Below are positions 33,037 to 40,522 of a stretch of DNA of 63,078 bases, in pieces. This DNA is from Nevskiales bacterium (GTDB lineage Bacteria; Pseudomonadota; Gammaproteobacteria; Steroidobacterales; GCA-2729495). The notes under the pieces are model-generated. The model had not been told where the DNA came from and made no database searches. It worked only from the letters and a program-made list of their open reading frames with translations. The translations under genes were made by a program, and so were the position numbers. The stretch covers positions 1 to 63,078 of the forward strand of contig WYBE01000056.1 in assembly GCA_011526045.1 (NCBI GenBank), read 5' to 3'. Within the stretch, counting starts at the first letter, position 1. The number at the start of each line of letters is the position of its first letter.

Positions 33037-35309
33037 CGCCTCACCCTCTGAAGTTCGGACAGCCGCACGCGCGGCCGCGCCATCGGCTTCGCGTCCGTGC
33101 CGAATAGAATCGCGCCTTGAATCGACGCAGCCACGCCGCAGCCGACGATGCAGTCGAGCCAGTGGTTGTCGAGGCCCTCGACGCGCAGCTTCCATTCGTC
33201 CACGGTGCGGCCGCGGCCTTCCGTTTTCACGCGGTATTCGCTGCAAAGGTGGTCGGCGAAGAGTCGATGGGCCTCGGGTTTGCGACCGAAGAGCGACAGG
33301 CAACCGGGATCGCCCATCGGAACGGCAAGCCGGGCGTGGGCGAACGATTTCCAGTAATTCGCGTCGAACACGACATGCCGCGTGGCACGCTTGCCGGTGA
33401 CGACCGGAATACGCCAGTTCAGCCCGACGCGATCACCACGCTTCCGGCGGTATTCTGAAAACGGGATCGACGAGGCGCCGACGTAGCGGCCGTGGCTCGG
33501 CATAACGATGCTGGCGTGCCGACTCTGCCGGCAGAATTGATACACAACATCCGACGAGCTGCCCCAATTGGCGTCGATGAGGCAGCGGTCAATCCGCACC
33601 ATGGCGCCATCGTCGCGGCGCCACTCGCGACCGAGCGTCACATCCGTTAATCGCTCCAGTCCGGCGAATATTGCTCCCTCCAAGCCTGCCCGCGTTACTA
33701 CACTCGTCAGCGTGCGCCGAAGGTCGCGCAGCGTGAAATAAGGCTCCTTCTGCTCGGGTTCTGTGCCGTAGTCAACGATGTAGCCTGTGAAATCGCTTTC
33801 CCACGCGACAACGGCCCAGAACAACGCCTTCGCCTGCACGTCGATGAACATAGTCAGATGCGTGCAGCCGATCGGAACCTCCCCACGGCGATAGCCATTG
33901 ACCTTGGCCGCGATCTGGTCAGCAGTCAGGAGATCTTCATCCGCTTGTTCTTCGGGCAGAGGTTCGTTCTGGTATTCCGCCCAGAACGCCGCTTCGCCCC
34001 GATCCAGTTTCAGGTTCACGGCGTGCTGGATCGCCGACAGCTCGTCGGGATGATGGCGCTGCGACCAGGCGACATTCGCGCCTTCGTCCATCGCCTCGCG
34101 ATTCGCGCGGTAGAACTCGGTCGCATCCGCGATCCCACGATCGGCCCGCATACCCTCGCGCCACAGTTCGGCATACTTGGCCCATAGGGCCTCGTTCGCC
34201 GGCCAGGCGTACACCATCTTTGTGCGTTCGCCTTGCCATTGCGGATGTTTGTCGCGATCAAGGATACGATCGGCCAGGTCGTCCGGGCGCACGACCGTCA
34301 GCGTCATGAGCCCCGCGATCTTGCGCCCAGGCCCGGCCAAGCCGAGGATAGCGCCGGCCAAAATGCGCTCGCGCGTCATGCACTGCGATGGCGAACGCGC
34401 CGATTCATCGGTCTGCGGATCATCGATCAGGACCAGCGAGGGTCGGATCGACGACCCGTCCACACGCTTGTGCTTCATCCCGCGGATGCGTCCCGTGATG
34501 CCGGCCACACGCATGATGGCGCCAGAGGCCTTCGATCCTGAGATGGTCGGCAGCACGATCTCGCGCGCCGTCCAGCCGATATGTGTCTGGTGACCCTTGT
34601 AAAGCTGCCCGCCAGCGCGCTGGTGAATACCGTCCAGCGCATGGATCGGAAATACGACTTCGGGAAAATCCGCCAGCAGCAGCTCGCTCGTCTCCAGCTC
34701 GACCTTGATGGAATCGAGCATGTTGGCGGCGTGCTCTTCGTCCGAGCCGATGAGCGCGACGAATTCACGGTGACCATATAGCAGCGCCCATAGACAGGCC
34801 GTTTCGCACAACGACGTCTTGCCGCTACCGCGCGGCATCGCCATCGCGAATAATCCGCCTTCGAGCACGGCCTGCTCGATCTTCGCAATCACCTTCAGAT
34901 GGTCCGGCGACCACGGCAGGTGAAAGGTCTGCGGGAAGTACTGCTCGCAGAAATACCGGAAATCCCGTTCGGCCTCCTGCTTTCGTTCCCGATTCGCAAC
35001 GGCAGGCATCTCGCCGATGTCGCGGCCGAGAAGGGACATTTCGCGGTTGCGCTGCGCGACGCGGTCCTTGTGGGCCTCATACCCCGTCAGTCCCTCGCGG
35101 TCTGGACGTGGTCTATGGCGCTCAATGACCAACCAACCGACATATCGCAGCAGGTCGATGCAACGTGGATCTGCGGCCGAAGCAATGCGCAGTCCGGCGC
35201 GCGAGCGATGGCGATGCAGCTGCCTCTCGCTGATCACCTCACGCAGCGGCGTGGAATTCAGTAACTGCACGAGCTGCGTGGGTCGTAATCGTCGCGGGTC
35301 AATCGGCAC
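33033..35309 (-). CDS. Phage terminase large subunit (gpA-like)
   Basis: 758 residues. It powers DNA packaging and cuts genome ends. Walker A-like AMPRGSGKTSLCE at about residue 158, Walker B LVLIDDPQTDES at about 293, and a C-terminal RNase H-like nuclease part containing TMFIDVQAKALFWAVVAW (first Asp), LIDANWGSSSD (second Asp), and DNHWLDCIVGCGV (third Asp). An N-terminal 110-residue extension is basic. GTG start at 35309 overlaps the preceding gene by 11 nt. Confidence 0.92.
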   Translation of the reverse strand: MPIDPRRLRPTQLVQLLNSTPLREVISERQLHRHRSRAGLRIASAADPRCIDLLRYVGWLVIERHRPRPDREGLTGYEAHKDRVAQRNREMSLLGRDIGEMPAVANRERKQEAERDFRYFCEQYFPQTFHLPWSPDHLKVIAKIEQAVLEGGLFAMAMPRGSGKTSLCETACLWALLYGHREFVALIGSDEEHAANMLDSIKVELETSELLLADFPEVVFPIHALDGIHQRAGGQLYKGHQTHIGWTAREIVLPTISGSKASGAIMRVAGITGRIRGMKHKRVDGSSIRPSLVLIDDPQTDESARSPSQCMTRERILAGAILGLAGPGRKIAGLMTLTVVRPDDLADRILDRDKHPQWQGERTKMVYAWPANEALWAKYAELWREGMRADRGIADATEFYRANREAMDEGANVAWSQRHHPDELSAIQHAVNLKLDRGEAAFWAEYQNEPLPEEQADEDLLTADQIAAKVNGYRRGEVPIGCTHLTMFIDVQAKALFWAVVAWESDFTGYIVDYGTEPEQKEPYFTLRDLRRTLTSVVTRAGLEGAIFAGLERLTDVTLGREWRRDDGAMVRIDRCLIDANWGSSSDVVYQFCRQSRHASIVMPSHGRYVGASSIPFSEYRRKRGDRVGLNWRIPVVTGKRATRHVVFDANYWKSFAHARLAVPMGDPGCLSLFGRKPEAHRLFADHLCSEYRVKTEGRGRTVDEWKLRVEGLDNHWLDCIVGCGVAASIQGAILFGTDAKPMARPRVRLSELQRVRR

Positions 35310-35526
35310 GGCCGGCCATCCCCTTCACGAGCCAGGCTGCATAATGGACGAGGTTGATTGTGCCATCCGCATTCGTCGGCGCACCGCCATCGATGTCGGC
35401 CCGGATCATCTCGGCGGCGACCTGCTGGCCAACGGCCGCGCTGAGCAAGCGCGCCGCGTCCGCGATTGGCAGCGCTGATGGATTCAGCCTGGGCGTCTCA
35501 GATTGAGTAAGCACTTCTCGCGACAT
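35299..35526 (-). CDS. Small phage protein upstream of terminase
   Basis: 75 residues: LPIADAARLLSAAVGQQVAA begins a helix-turn-helix-like region, followed by MIRADIDGGAPTNADGTINL, a pattern seen in small DNA-binding or packaging proteins. ATG 35526 follows GAGG. By position it may be a terminase small subunit or a helper; sequence similarity to known small subunits is not evident. Confidence 0.6.
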   Translation of the reverse strand: MSREVLTQSETPRLNPSALPIADAARLLSAAVGQQVAAEMIRADIDGGAPTNADGTINLVHYAAWLVKGMAGRAD

Positions 35527-35657
35527 CACGATGTCCTCTGCAAATCCGGCACAAGACTTGCCTGCCGCCCGTTCTCCTGACGACCGCGCACCCGACATCG
35601 CCTTCGGCGGCGTATGTAACACTTAGAGAATCTGAGAATTCCGAACGAAACTGTGGC

Positions 35658-35699
35658 GCGGCGGCAAATGCCGCCGCCTCTCTGCCACCGTGGCACGGT
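35658..35699. promoter_or_regulatory. Two inverted repeats in the divergent control region
   Basis: The 300-bp gap 35527-35826 separates the leftward late operon from the rightward small-gene operon. It holds GCGGCGGC-AAAT-GCCGCCGC (35658-35677) and ACCGTG-G-CACGGT (35687-35699). An AT-containing TGCATAAT motif further right could be a rightward -10 element, but I see no good -35. These repeats are candidate regulator-binding sites or hairpins for both directions. Confidence 0.4.
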
Positions 35700-35826
35700 C
35701 AGCCGAACAGGACCGAAATTCTGCATAATTCCGCTGTTTTGCATCGGATTTCCCTTCCCTTTGCCGCCAGAAGGAGGTAACTGATGCATGTACGCATGGG
35801 GCGTACAAAACCAGAAGGAGGCAACC

Positions 35827-36162
35827 ATGACGACGAATGCCAACAACAACGACGCGGGCGACCTGCTCGACACGCTGCAGATCAAGAAGACCACCCGCCG
35901 CTACAGCGTCGGCGGGACCTGGGTGACCGGCACCATCGCCGACCACTACTTCGAGGCCCTGGTTTTCCCCGAGCACGCCGAGTGCGAGAGTTACGAGTTG
36001 GGCGACAGCCGCATCTCGAAGCTTTACATGCGCCGCAGCGCCGACCGCCAGACGGTCGCGAATTTCGACCGCGGCTGGGACATCCAGCCCACGAATGACC
36101 TGGCCCGCCAGTTGGTCGACCTGCTCGCTGCCGGGTTGGCCGAGTTCATTTTTGGAAAGTAG
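35827..36162 (+). CDS. Small phage early protein
   Basis: 111 residues: MTTNANNNDAGDLLDTLQIK, a beta-rich centre (RYSVGGTWVTGTIADHYFEA, FPEHAECESYELGDSRISKL) and a C-terminal helix (NDLARQLVDLLAAGLAEFIF). AGGAGG lies directly before ATG 35827, ruling out the upstream ATG at 35788. First gene of the rightward operon. No named family recognised; similar small proteins are common in environmental siphophages. Confidence 0.7.
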   Translation: MTTNANNNDAGDLLDTLQIKKTTRRYSVGGTWVTGTIADHYFEALVFPEHAECESYELGDSRISKLYMRRSADRQTVANFDRGWDIQPTNDLARQLVDLLAAGLAEFIFGK

Positions 36163-36189
36163 GCCCCAAACCAATCGAGGAGGATTGCC

Positions 36190-36474
36190 ATGACGAGGCA
36201 GGAACGATTCACGCAAATCGCGAAGCAGCACTTGGGCATCGAAACTCTGGAGACCCGCAAAAGCGACGCCCTCGACTTCCACGAAGTCAGCGTCTGGGGC
36301 ATCGTCCAAGCGCTTGATGCGGCCTATCGCGCTGGCCGCGGCGAGTTGTTGGAGGTCTGCGAAGCGATTGACGCGCTGTGGCGCAAGCACGGGTTCGGTG
36401 ATGACGATGCCGAGAGCGAGCCGATCTGGGATGCCTTTCAGCGCGCGTTGACGAATGCACGACGCGATTCCTGA
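36190..36474 (+). CDS. Small early protein, DUF6900-like
   Basis: 94 residues. RQERFTQIAKQHLGIETLET followed by RKSDALDFHEVSVWGIVQAL matches my recollection of the DUF6900 family of small phage and plasmid proteins; I could not verify the number. GAGGAGG precedes ATG 36190. Acidic C-terminal half (FGDDDAESEPIWDAFQ). Function unknown. Confidence 0.75.
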   Translation: MTRQERFTQIAKQHLGIETLETRKSDALDFHEVSVWGIVQALDAAYRAGRGELLEVCEAIDALWRKHGFGDDDAESEPIWDAFQRALTNARRDS

Positions 36475-36549
36475 TCGACCCGAACCCGGAGCCAGCGGTA
36501 GGCCGAGGGCCCGGGCCGCATAGTGCGGCTCACGCGTGGAGATGAAGCA

Positions 36550-36783
36550 ATGACAGCGCAGGAATTCCAGGACGCTCTTACAAGCCTGCTCCAAGCAGCT
36601 GGCTATCTGGTTGATTTGAACGAGGACAGCGACGCGGGCGACCTCGATGCGGAGGTCGAGCCGTTCATTGGATGCCATGTGAATTCGTTTTCTGACCGTG
36701 GGCTGATGACGCTTAATGCCGGCGTTGTCGTCCGGCTGGCCGACGGCAGCGAGTTTCAAGTGACCATCGTTCGGAGCGATTGA
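36550..36783 (+). CDS. Small acidic early protein, paralogue of 37345-37608
   Basis: 77 residues: MTAQEFQDALTSLLQAAGYL, a very acidic stretch (NEDSDAGDLDAEVEP), and the ending DGSEFQVTIVRSD. Its last 20 residues match those of the protein at 37345-37608 (GVVV-DGSEFQVTIV). ATG 36550 follows GGAG; the track start at 36523 has none. No known family. The charge pattern would suit a DNA-mimic or binding inhibitor, but this is a guess. Confidence 0.65.
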   Translation: MTAQEFQDALTSLLQAAGYLVDLNEDSDAGDLDAEVEPFIGCHVNSFSDRGLMTLNAGVVVRLADGSEFQVTIVRSD

Positions 36784-36801
36784 GTCAGAAGGAGAAGAAC
36801 T

Positions 36802-37335
36802 ATGAAGAAAAATGACGTGAAGATCGGTGAGACGTACTTTGCCAAGGTCAGCGACAAGATCGCGCGCGTGCGGATCGATGGCGAGAACCGCCATGGTGGC
36901 TGGGATGCCACGAACCTCGAGACCGGTAAGAAGGTACGGATCAAGAGCGCCCAGCGCCTGCGAAGTGAGGTGCGGGGCGACCAAATCGAGGAGAAGCCTA
37001 AGGCAGGCAAGGGCAAGAAGGCAGAGGCGACGGCGCGGGCGACGAACGACGCGACCAGCGACGAGACCGTACCGGTCAAAAAGCGCCGCAAGGCCGAAGG
37101 TCCCAAGCGCGTCAGCGCATTGGACGCCGCCGCGATCGTGCTCGAGAAGGCCGGCAAGCCGATGCAGTGCAACGAGATGATCCAGGCGATGGCCGAGCAG
37201 GGCCTGTGGTCCAGCCCCGCGGGCAAGACGCCGGCGGCAACTCTTTACAGCGCCATCCTTCGCGAGATTGGCAACAAGGGCGCCGAGTCGCGCTTCGCGA
37301 AGTCCGACCGCGGGCAGTTCGCGTTCAACAAGTAG
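36802..37335 (+). CDS. HARE-HTH (winged helix) protein with a Lys-rich linker
   Basis: 177 residues: an N-terminal small beta domain (GETYFAKVSDKIARVRIDGE), a Lys/Ala-rich linker of about 45 residues, and a C-terminal HARE-HTH domain (ALDAAAIVLEKAGKPMQCNE, MIQAMAEQGLWSSPAGKTPA, TLYSAILREIGNKG). HARE-HTH domains bind modified or unusual DNA or connect restriction and chromatin proteins. Strong AGGAG ribosome site. It may recognise the phage's own methylated DNA made by the ParB-methyltransferase, an inference. Confidence 0.85.
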   Translation: MKKNDVKIGETYFAKVSDKIARVRIDGENRHGGWDATNLETGKKVRIKSAQRLRSEVRGDQIEEKPKAGKGKKAEATARATNDATSDETVPVKKRRKAEGPKRVSALDAAAIVLEKAGKPMQCNEMIQAMAEQGLWSSPAGKTPAATLYSAILREIGNKGAESRFAKSDRGQFAFNK

Positions 37336-37344
37336 GGGCGTGTC

Positions 37345-37608
37345 ATGGACGAGCAAACCTTCCAGGAAGCGCTGCTCGAGTTGTTCGAGCATCTGCAGGA
37401 CGCGGCGGCGGGCGACGAATACCCCAACGACCTGCCGCGCGAGTTCGCGGGCATCCGCAACGTCGTGAGCTTCGAGGCCTGCCAGATGCTCACCCGTAAC
37501 GCTGGCGTCGTGTTGACGATGGACGACGGCAGCGAGTTTCAAGTCACCATCGTCCAGAACCGCCCGGCCAGGCGTAATGCATCGGCCGGCGACGAGGAGG
37601 ACAATTGA
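37345..37608 (+). CDS. Small acidic early protein, paralogue of 36550-36783
   Basis: 87 residues: MDEQTFQEALLELFEHLQDA, acidic helix, then VSFEACQMLTRNAGVVLTMD and DGSEFQVTIVQNRP. It shares the C-terminal block with 36550-36783 and flanks the HARE-HTH gene on the other side. The stop overlaps the next start (ATGATG). Function unknown. Confidence 0.7.
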   Translation: MDEQTFQEALLELFEHLQDAAAGDEYPNDLPREFAGIRNVVSFEACQMLTRNAGVVLTMDDGSEFQVTIVQNRPARRNASAGDEEDN

Positions 37609-37901
37609 TGAATGCAAGTCATGACAACAACGGAGCCGTTTCAAATCCATCACCTTCGCCTCCGGGCACGACGTTCGACTACCACGTCACCGTCGAGTGG
37701 GCGGGCAACATCGAGCGGCGTACCATGAACCGCATCGGTGAGATCTGCGACCTCGTGGCCGGCAAGCTGGCCGACATGGGAGTCGTCGATGTCGAAGAGC
37801 CGCCCGAGCCCAACATCGCGCGGATCACCATCGAGAGGATCGGGACCGAGTCCATTCACAAGCTGCCCAGCTCTGAGCCACCCACGGCCAGCGTGCAGTA
37901 G
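37605..37901 (+). CDS. Small early protein
   Basis: 98 residues (97 if the second ATG is used): Asn/Ser/Pro-rich start, then a beta-alpha pattern TTFDYHVTVEWAGNIERRTM and NRIGEICDLVAGKLADMGVV, ending in a Ser/Pro tail. Overlaps the stop of the previous gene by 4 nt. No family recognised. Last of the tightly coupled run of small early genes. Confidence 0.65.
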   Translation: MMNASHDNNGAVSNPSPSPPGTTFDYHVTVEWAGNIERRTMNRIGEICDLVAGKLADMGVVDVEEPPEPNIARITIERIGTESIHKLPSSEPPTASVQ

Positions 37902-38031
37902 GTCCATCACGTCCGATCCCTCAACGCCTCCGCGACGACGGGGGCGTTGCTCCGGACCGAAATCCGATCTACCCTCCAGGCCTAATCTCGCGCCGTGTCC
38001 GTACGCAGCGGATTTGCATTGGAGTGCCTTC

Positions 38032-38637
38032 ATGCCCATTCCGGCGAATGCACTGTTTCGCGCTGCGGGCCTTGTTGTTGAAGGTACGGTCCCGTGGGCG
38101 ACGCGGCCGGCCGAGAAATGCCCTGGCGTGTATGCGATATCGCTCGCCGCCGATCCCGGGCGGAACGCGCCGCTTTTGACCACCGCGCCGATATGCCACC
38201 GGACAATTGCTGCGTGGATTAAGGGCGTGCCGACGCTTCGCTTGGATAACTGTCCGTCGCCCACAGTTTCGGATGTTGCCGAAGCGCTCTCAGGCCTTTG
38301 GCTAGCTGACGAATCGGTCTTGTATATCGGTAAAGCCACTTCGCTGCGAAGCCGCGTAGGCCAGTTCTTCGAACACGAGTTAGGGAAAGCGCGCCCGCAC
38401 AAGGGCGGGCACTGGATCAAGACGCTTGCGAACATCAATGATCTCCATGTTCACTTCTGTAGTCGACCATCAGTGCGCGATGCGGAAATCGCCGAGAGCG
38501 CGCTGCTGAAAGCGTTTGTCGCCCAGGTCTCGACTCATTCAAGACGGCTGCTCGGCACGATCCCTCCCATTCCGTTTGCCAATCGCAGGTTCCCCGGCTG
38601 TGCCAAGCGGTGTCGCATCACAGGCGACGTCGTTTGA
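38032..38637 (+). CDS. GIY-YIG-like nuclease
   Basis: 201 residues. The pair CPGVYAISL and ESVLYIGKATSLRSRVGQFF give the G-V-Y / Y-I-G core with the conserved Arg (SLRSR) of GIY-YIG endonucleases; EIAESALLKAF supplies the family's catalytic Glu. The spacing between the two halves is longer than usual (about 75 residues). ATG 38032 follows GGAG. The last 99 nt overlap the convergent ParB-methyltransferase gene. It may act in phage recombination or as a selfish homing-type nuclease. Confidence 0.75.
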   Translation: MPIPANALFRAAGLVVEGTVPWATRPAEKCPGVYAISLAADPGRNAPLLTTAPICHRTIAAWIKGVPTLRLDNCPSPTVSDVAEALSGLWLADESVLYIGKATSLRSRVGQFFEHELGKARPHKGGHWIKTLANINDLHVHFCSRPSVRDAEIAESALLKAFVAQVSTHSRRLLGTIPPIPFANRRFPGCAKRCRITGDVV

Positions 38638-40005
38638 ATCCGGTCGCGGCAGGCTCGTGCTAATCCGCTCCGCCTTGCGTCCTGTGAACTTCTCCCAACG
38701 CTGCACAATGACATCTGCATACAACGGGTCGAGCTCCATCAGGAACGCCCGCCGCCCGGTCTGTTCCGCCGCGATCAGGGTCGAACCACTGCCGCCGAAC
38801 AGGTCGAGCACGTTCTCCCCGACACGCGACGAATACTGGATGGCGCGTACCGCCAGCTCGACTGGTTTCTCGGTCAGATGAATCATCGCGTTTGGGCTGA
38901 CCTTCTTGATGTGCCAGAGGTCCGTTGCATTGTTCGGGCCGAAGAAGTCGTGACCGGCGCCAAGACGCCACCCGTAGAAGCAGATCTCAAACGCGCCCAT
39001 GTAGTCCTTGCGCGTCAAGACCGGATGTTGCTTGTCCCAGACGATTCCCTGCGAGAAGTACAACTCGCAGGTCTTCAACACGGGCGGGTAGTTGCCGAGG
39101 TTGGCATAGCCGCCCCAGATGTAGAAGCTCCGCCCGGGCAGCAACACGCGGGCAATGTTGTCAAACCAGGCGCGCAGCATACGGTCGAATTCCTCGTCGC
39201 TTACGAAATCGTTCGCGAGCGGGCGGTCCTTCGGCCGGAGCTTTTTGTGGGTAGCAATGCCGCTCTGCGCGCCGGTGGCAACGTCCATTCCGTGGTAGCG
39301 CGACGCCGTGCGTTTCTCCATGCGATGCAAATCGAACGACTGATGATGCATCAAGCCGTGGTCACCAAATGAAGAAAGCCCGGCGGCGATGGCGTTGTTG
39401 CTGCGCGGCTCGACCCTGACGTTGTACGGCGGGTCCGTGTTGACCAGATGAATTGCCGCGCCCTTCAGCAGCCGATCCACGTCCGCCGCGCTGGAGCTGT
39501 CACCGCAAAGCAATCGATGATCCCCGAGAATCCACAGGTCGCCGGGCTGCGTGGTCGCCTCGTCGGGCGGCGCCGGAATCTCGTCCGGATCAACGAGGCC
39601 CTGCTTCACGCCGGGATCGAGCAGCATGGCCAGATCATCACTGTCGAAACCGAGCAGCGACCAATCGATGCCGGCGTCCTTCAGCTCGGCCAGCTCGATG
39701 GGCAGCAGGTCCAGATTCCACTCCGCCAGCTCGGCCGTCTTGTTGTCGGCGATGCGGTAGGCGCGGATCTGCTCGGGCGTTAGGTCCGTTGCAACATGCA
39801 CCGGCACTTCCGCGAGCCCGAGCTTTTGCGCGGCGCGGTAGCGCGTATGCCCGCAGACGATCACGCCTTCCGTATCGATGACGATCGGCTGGCGGAACCC
39901 GAATTGGCTGATCGACTCCGCGACGGCATCCACCGCCACATCGTTGATTCGCGGGTTCTTCTCATACGCCTTAATCGCGGCCAGCGGCCGCATCTCGATT
40001 TTCAT
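38539..40005 (-). CDS. ParB-like domain fused to N6-adenine/N4-cytosine DNA methyltransferase
   Basis: 488 residues. N-terminal ParB/Srx-like nuclease-fold domain (LAAIKAYEKNPRINDVAVDA, VIVCGHTRYRAAQKLGL) to about residue 95; then a beta-class methyltransferase in which the catalytic motif DPPYNV (about 191) precedes the SAM motif LDLFGGSGSTLIAAEQ (about 413). This two-domain enzyme is common in phages and probably protects phage DNA from restriction. The last 38 residues are a low-complexity tail that overlaps the convergent GIY-YIG gene. The start ATG 40005 follows GGAGG. Confidence 0.92.
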   Translation of the reverse strand: MKIEMRPLAAIKAYEKNPRINDVAVDAVAESISQFGFRQPIVIDTEGVIVCGHTRYRAAQKLGLAEVPVHVATDLTPEQIRAYRIADNKTAELAEWNLDLLPIELAELKDAGIDWSLLGFDSDDLAMLLDPGVKQGLVDPDEIPAPPDEATTQPGDLWILGDHRLLCGDSSSAADVDRLLKGAAIHLVNTDPPYNVRVEPRSNNAIAAGLSSFGDHGLMHHQSFDLHRMEKRTASRYHGMDVATGAQSGIATHKKLRPKDRPLANDFVSDEEFDRMLRAWFDNIARVLLPGRSFYIWGGYANLGNYPPVLKTCELYFSQGIVWDKQHPVLTRKDYMGAFEICFYGWRLGAGHDFFGPNNATDLWHIKKVSPNAMIHLTEKPVELAVRAIQYSSRVGENVLDLFGGSGSTLIAAEQTGRRAFLMELDPLYADVIVQRWEKFTGRKAERISTSLPRPDSNDVACDATPLGTAGEPAIGKRNGRDRAEQPS

Positions 40006-40276
40006 GTTTTGACCTCCATGTCACCTGTTTTCAGACCAAGGCCTGCTGTACGGCCGGCCCCGGTTGGGCCCCCAAACGCGCCACGTTGGCCCACGTTGCG
40101 GCGGGCGGGCGGTCGCGACGCCAGAACCGCGGATCGCCACTGGGCGTCCCGTACGCAACCCAAACGCGTCCTAGCGAACCTGCCTGGCGACCGGACAAGC
40201 GAAATAAACTCTGTCGCGATTCGCGGCTGTTCCTGCGGGCCTCGGGAACGGACGTCGGCCGGGAAGTACCTATGCC

Positions 40277-40522
40277 GCGCTGAAAGATTTGAAGGATTCG
40301 TTGAAGGATTCGGCGCGCGTAAGTCGTTGGAAGAGCGGGATGTATATATAGATGATATATATCTTTCAATCTTTCAATACCACACCTCTCTACCTCTTCG
40401 CGCGCGCTTCACTCTCTTATGAGAGGTGTGGGTAGGAAAGATTTGAAAGATTCGACGCGCCGCCCGTTGGCAGCGATGGCACATGGACTTACGCGCCGGA
40501 GATCTTTCAATGATCTTTCAAG
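40277..40522. other. Iteron-like repeats, AT-rich tract and hairpins: candidate phage replication origin
   Basis: The 512-bp gap 40006-40517 has no gene. It contains about nine copies of a TTGAARGATT-type 9-10-mer in four pairs of alternating direction (about 40281-40312 forward, 40361-40378 reverse, 40435-40452 forward, 40501-40521 reverse). Between pairs one and two is a strongly A+T-rich tract (TGTATATATAGATGATATAT), and between two and three a hairpin CCACACCTCTC/GAGAGGTGTGG (40380-40431). Repeats plus an AT-rich element next to a prim-pol gene suit an origin. The last repeat overlaps the prim-pol stop codon. Confidence 0.5.

Noticed and set aside
35623..37653. 676-codon open frame on the minus strand opposite the early small genes
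   Set aside because: It is antisense to five small genes that each have their own AGGAGG-type ribosome site; its translation is low-quality and lacks any domain.
40277..40522. CRISPR array
   Set aside because: Repeats are only 9-10 bp, alternate in direction, and lack constant spacers; no cas genes nearby.
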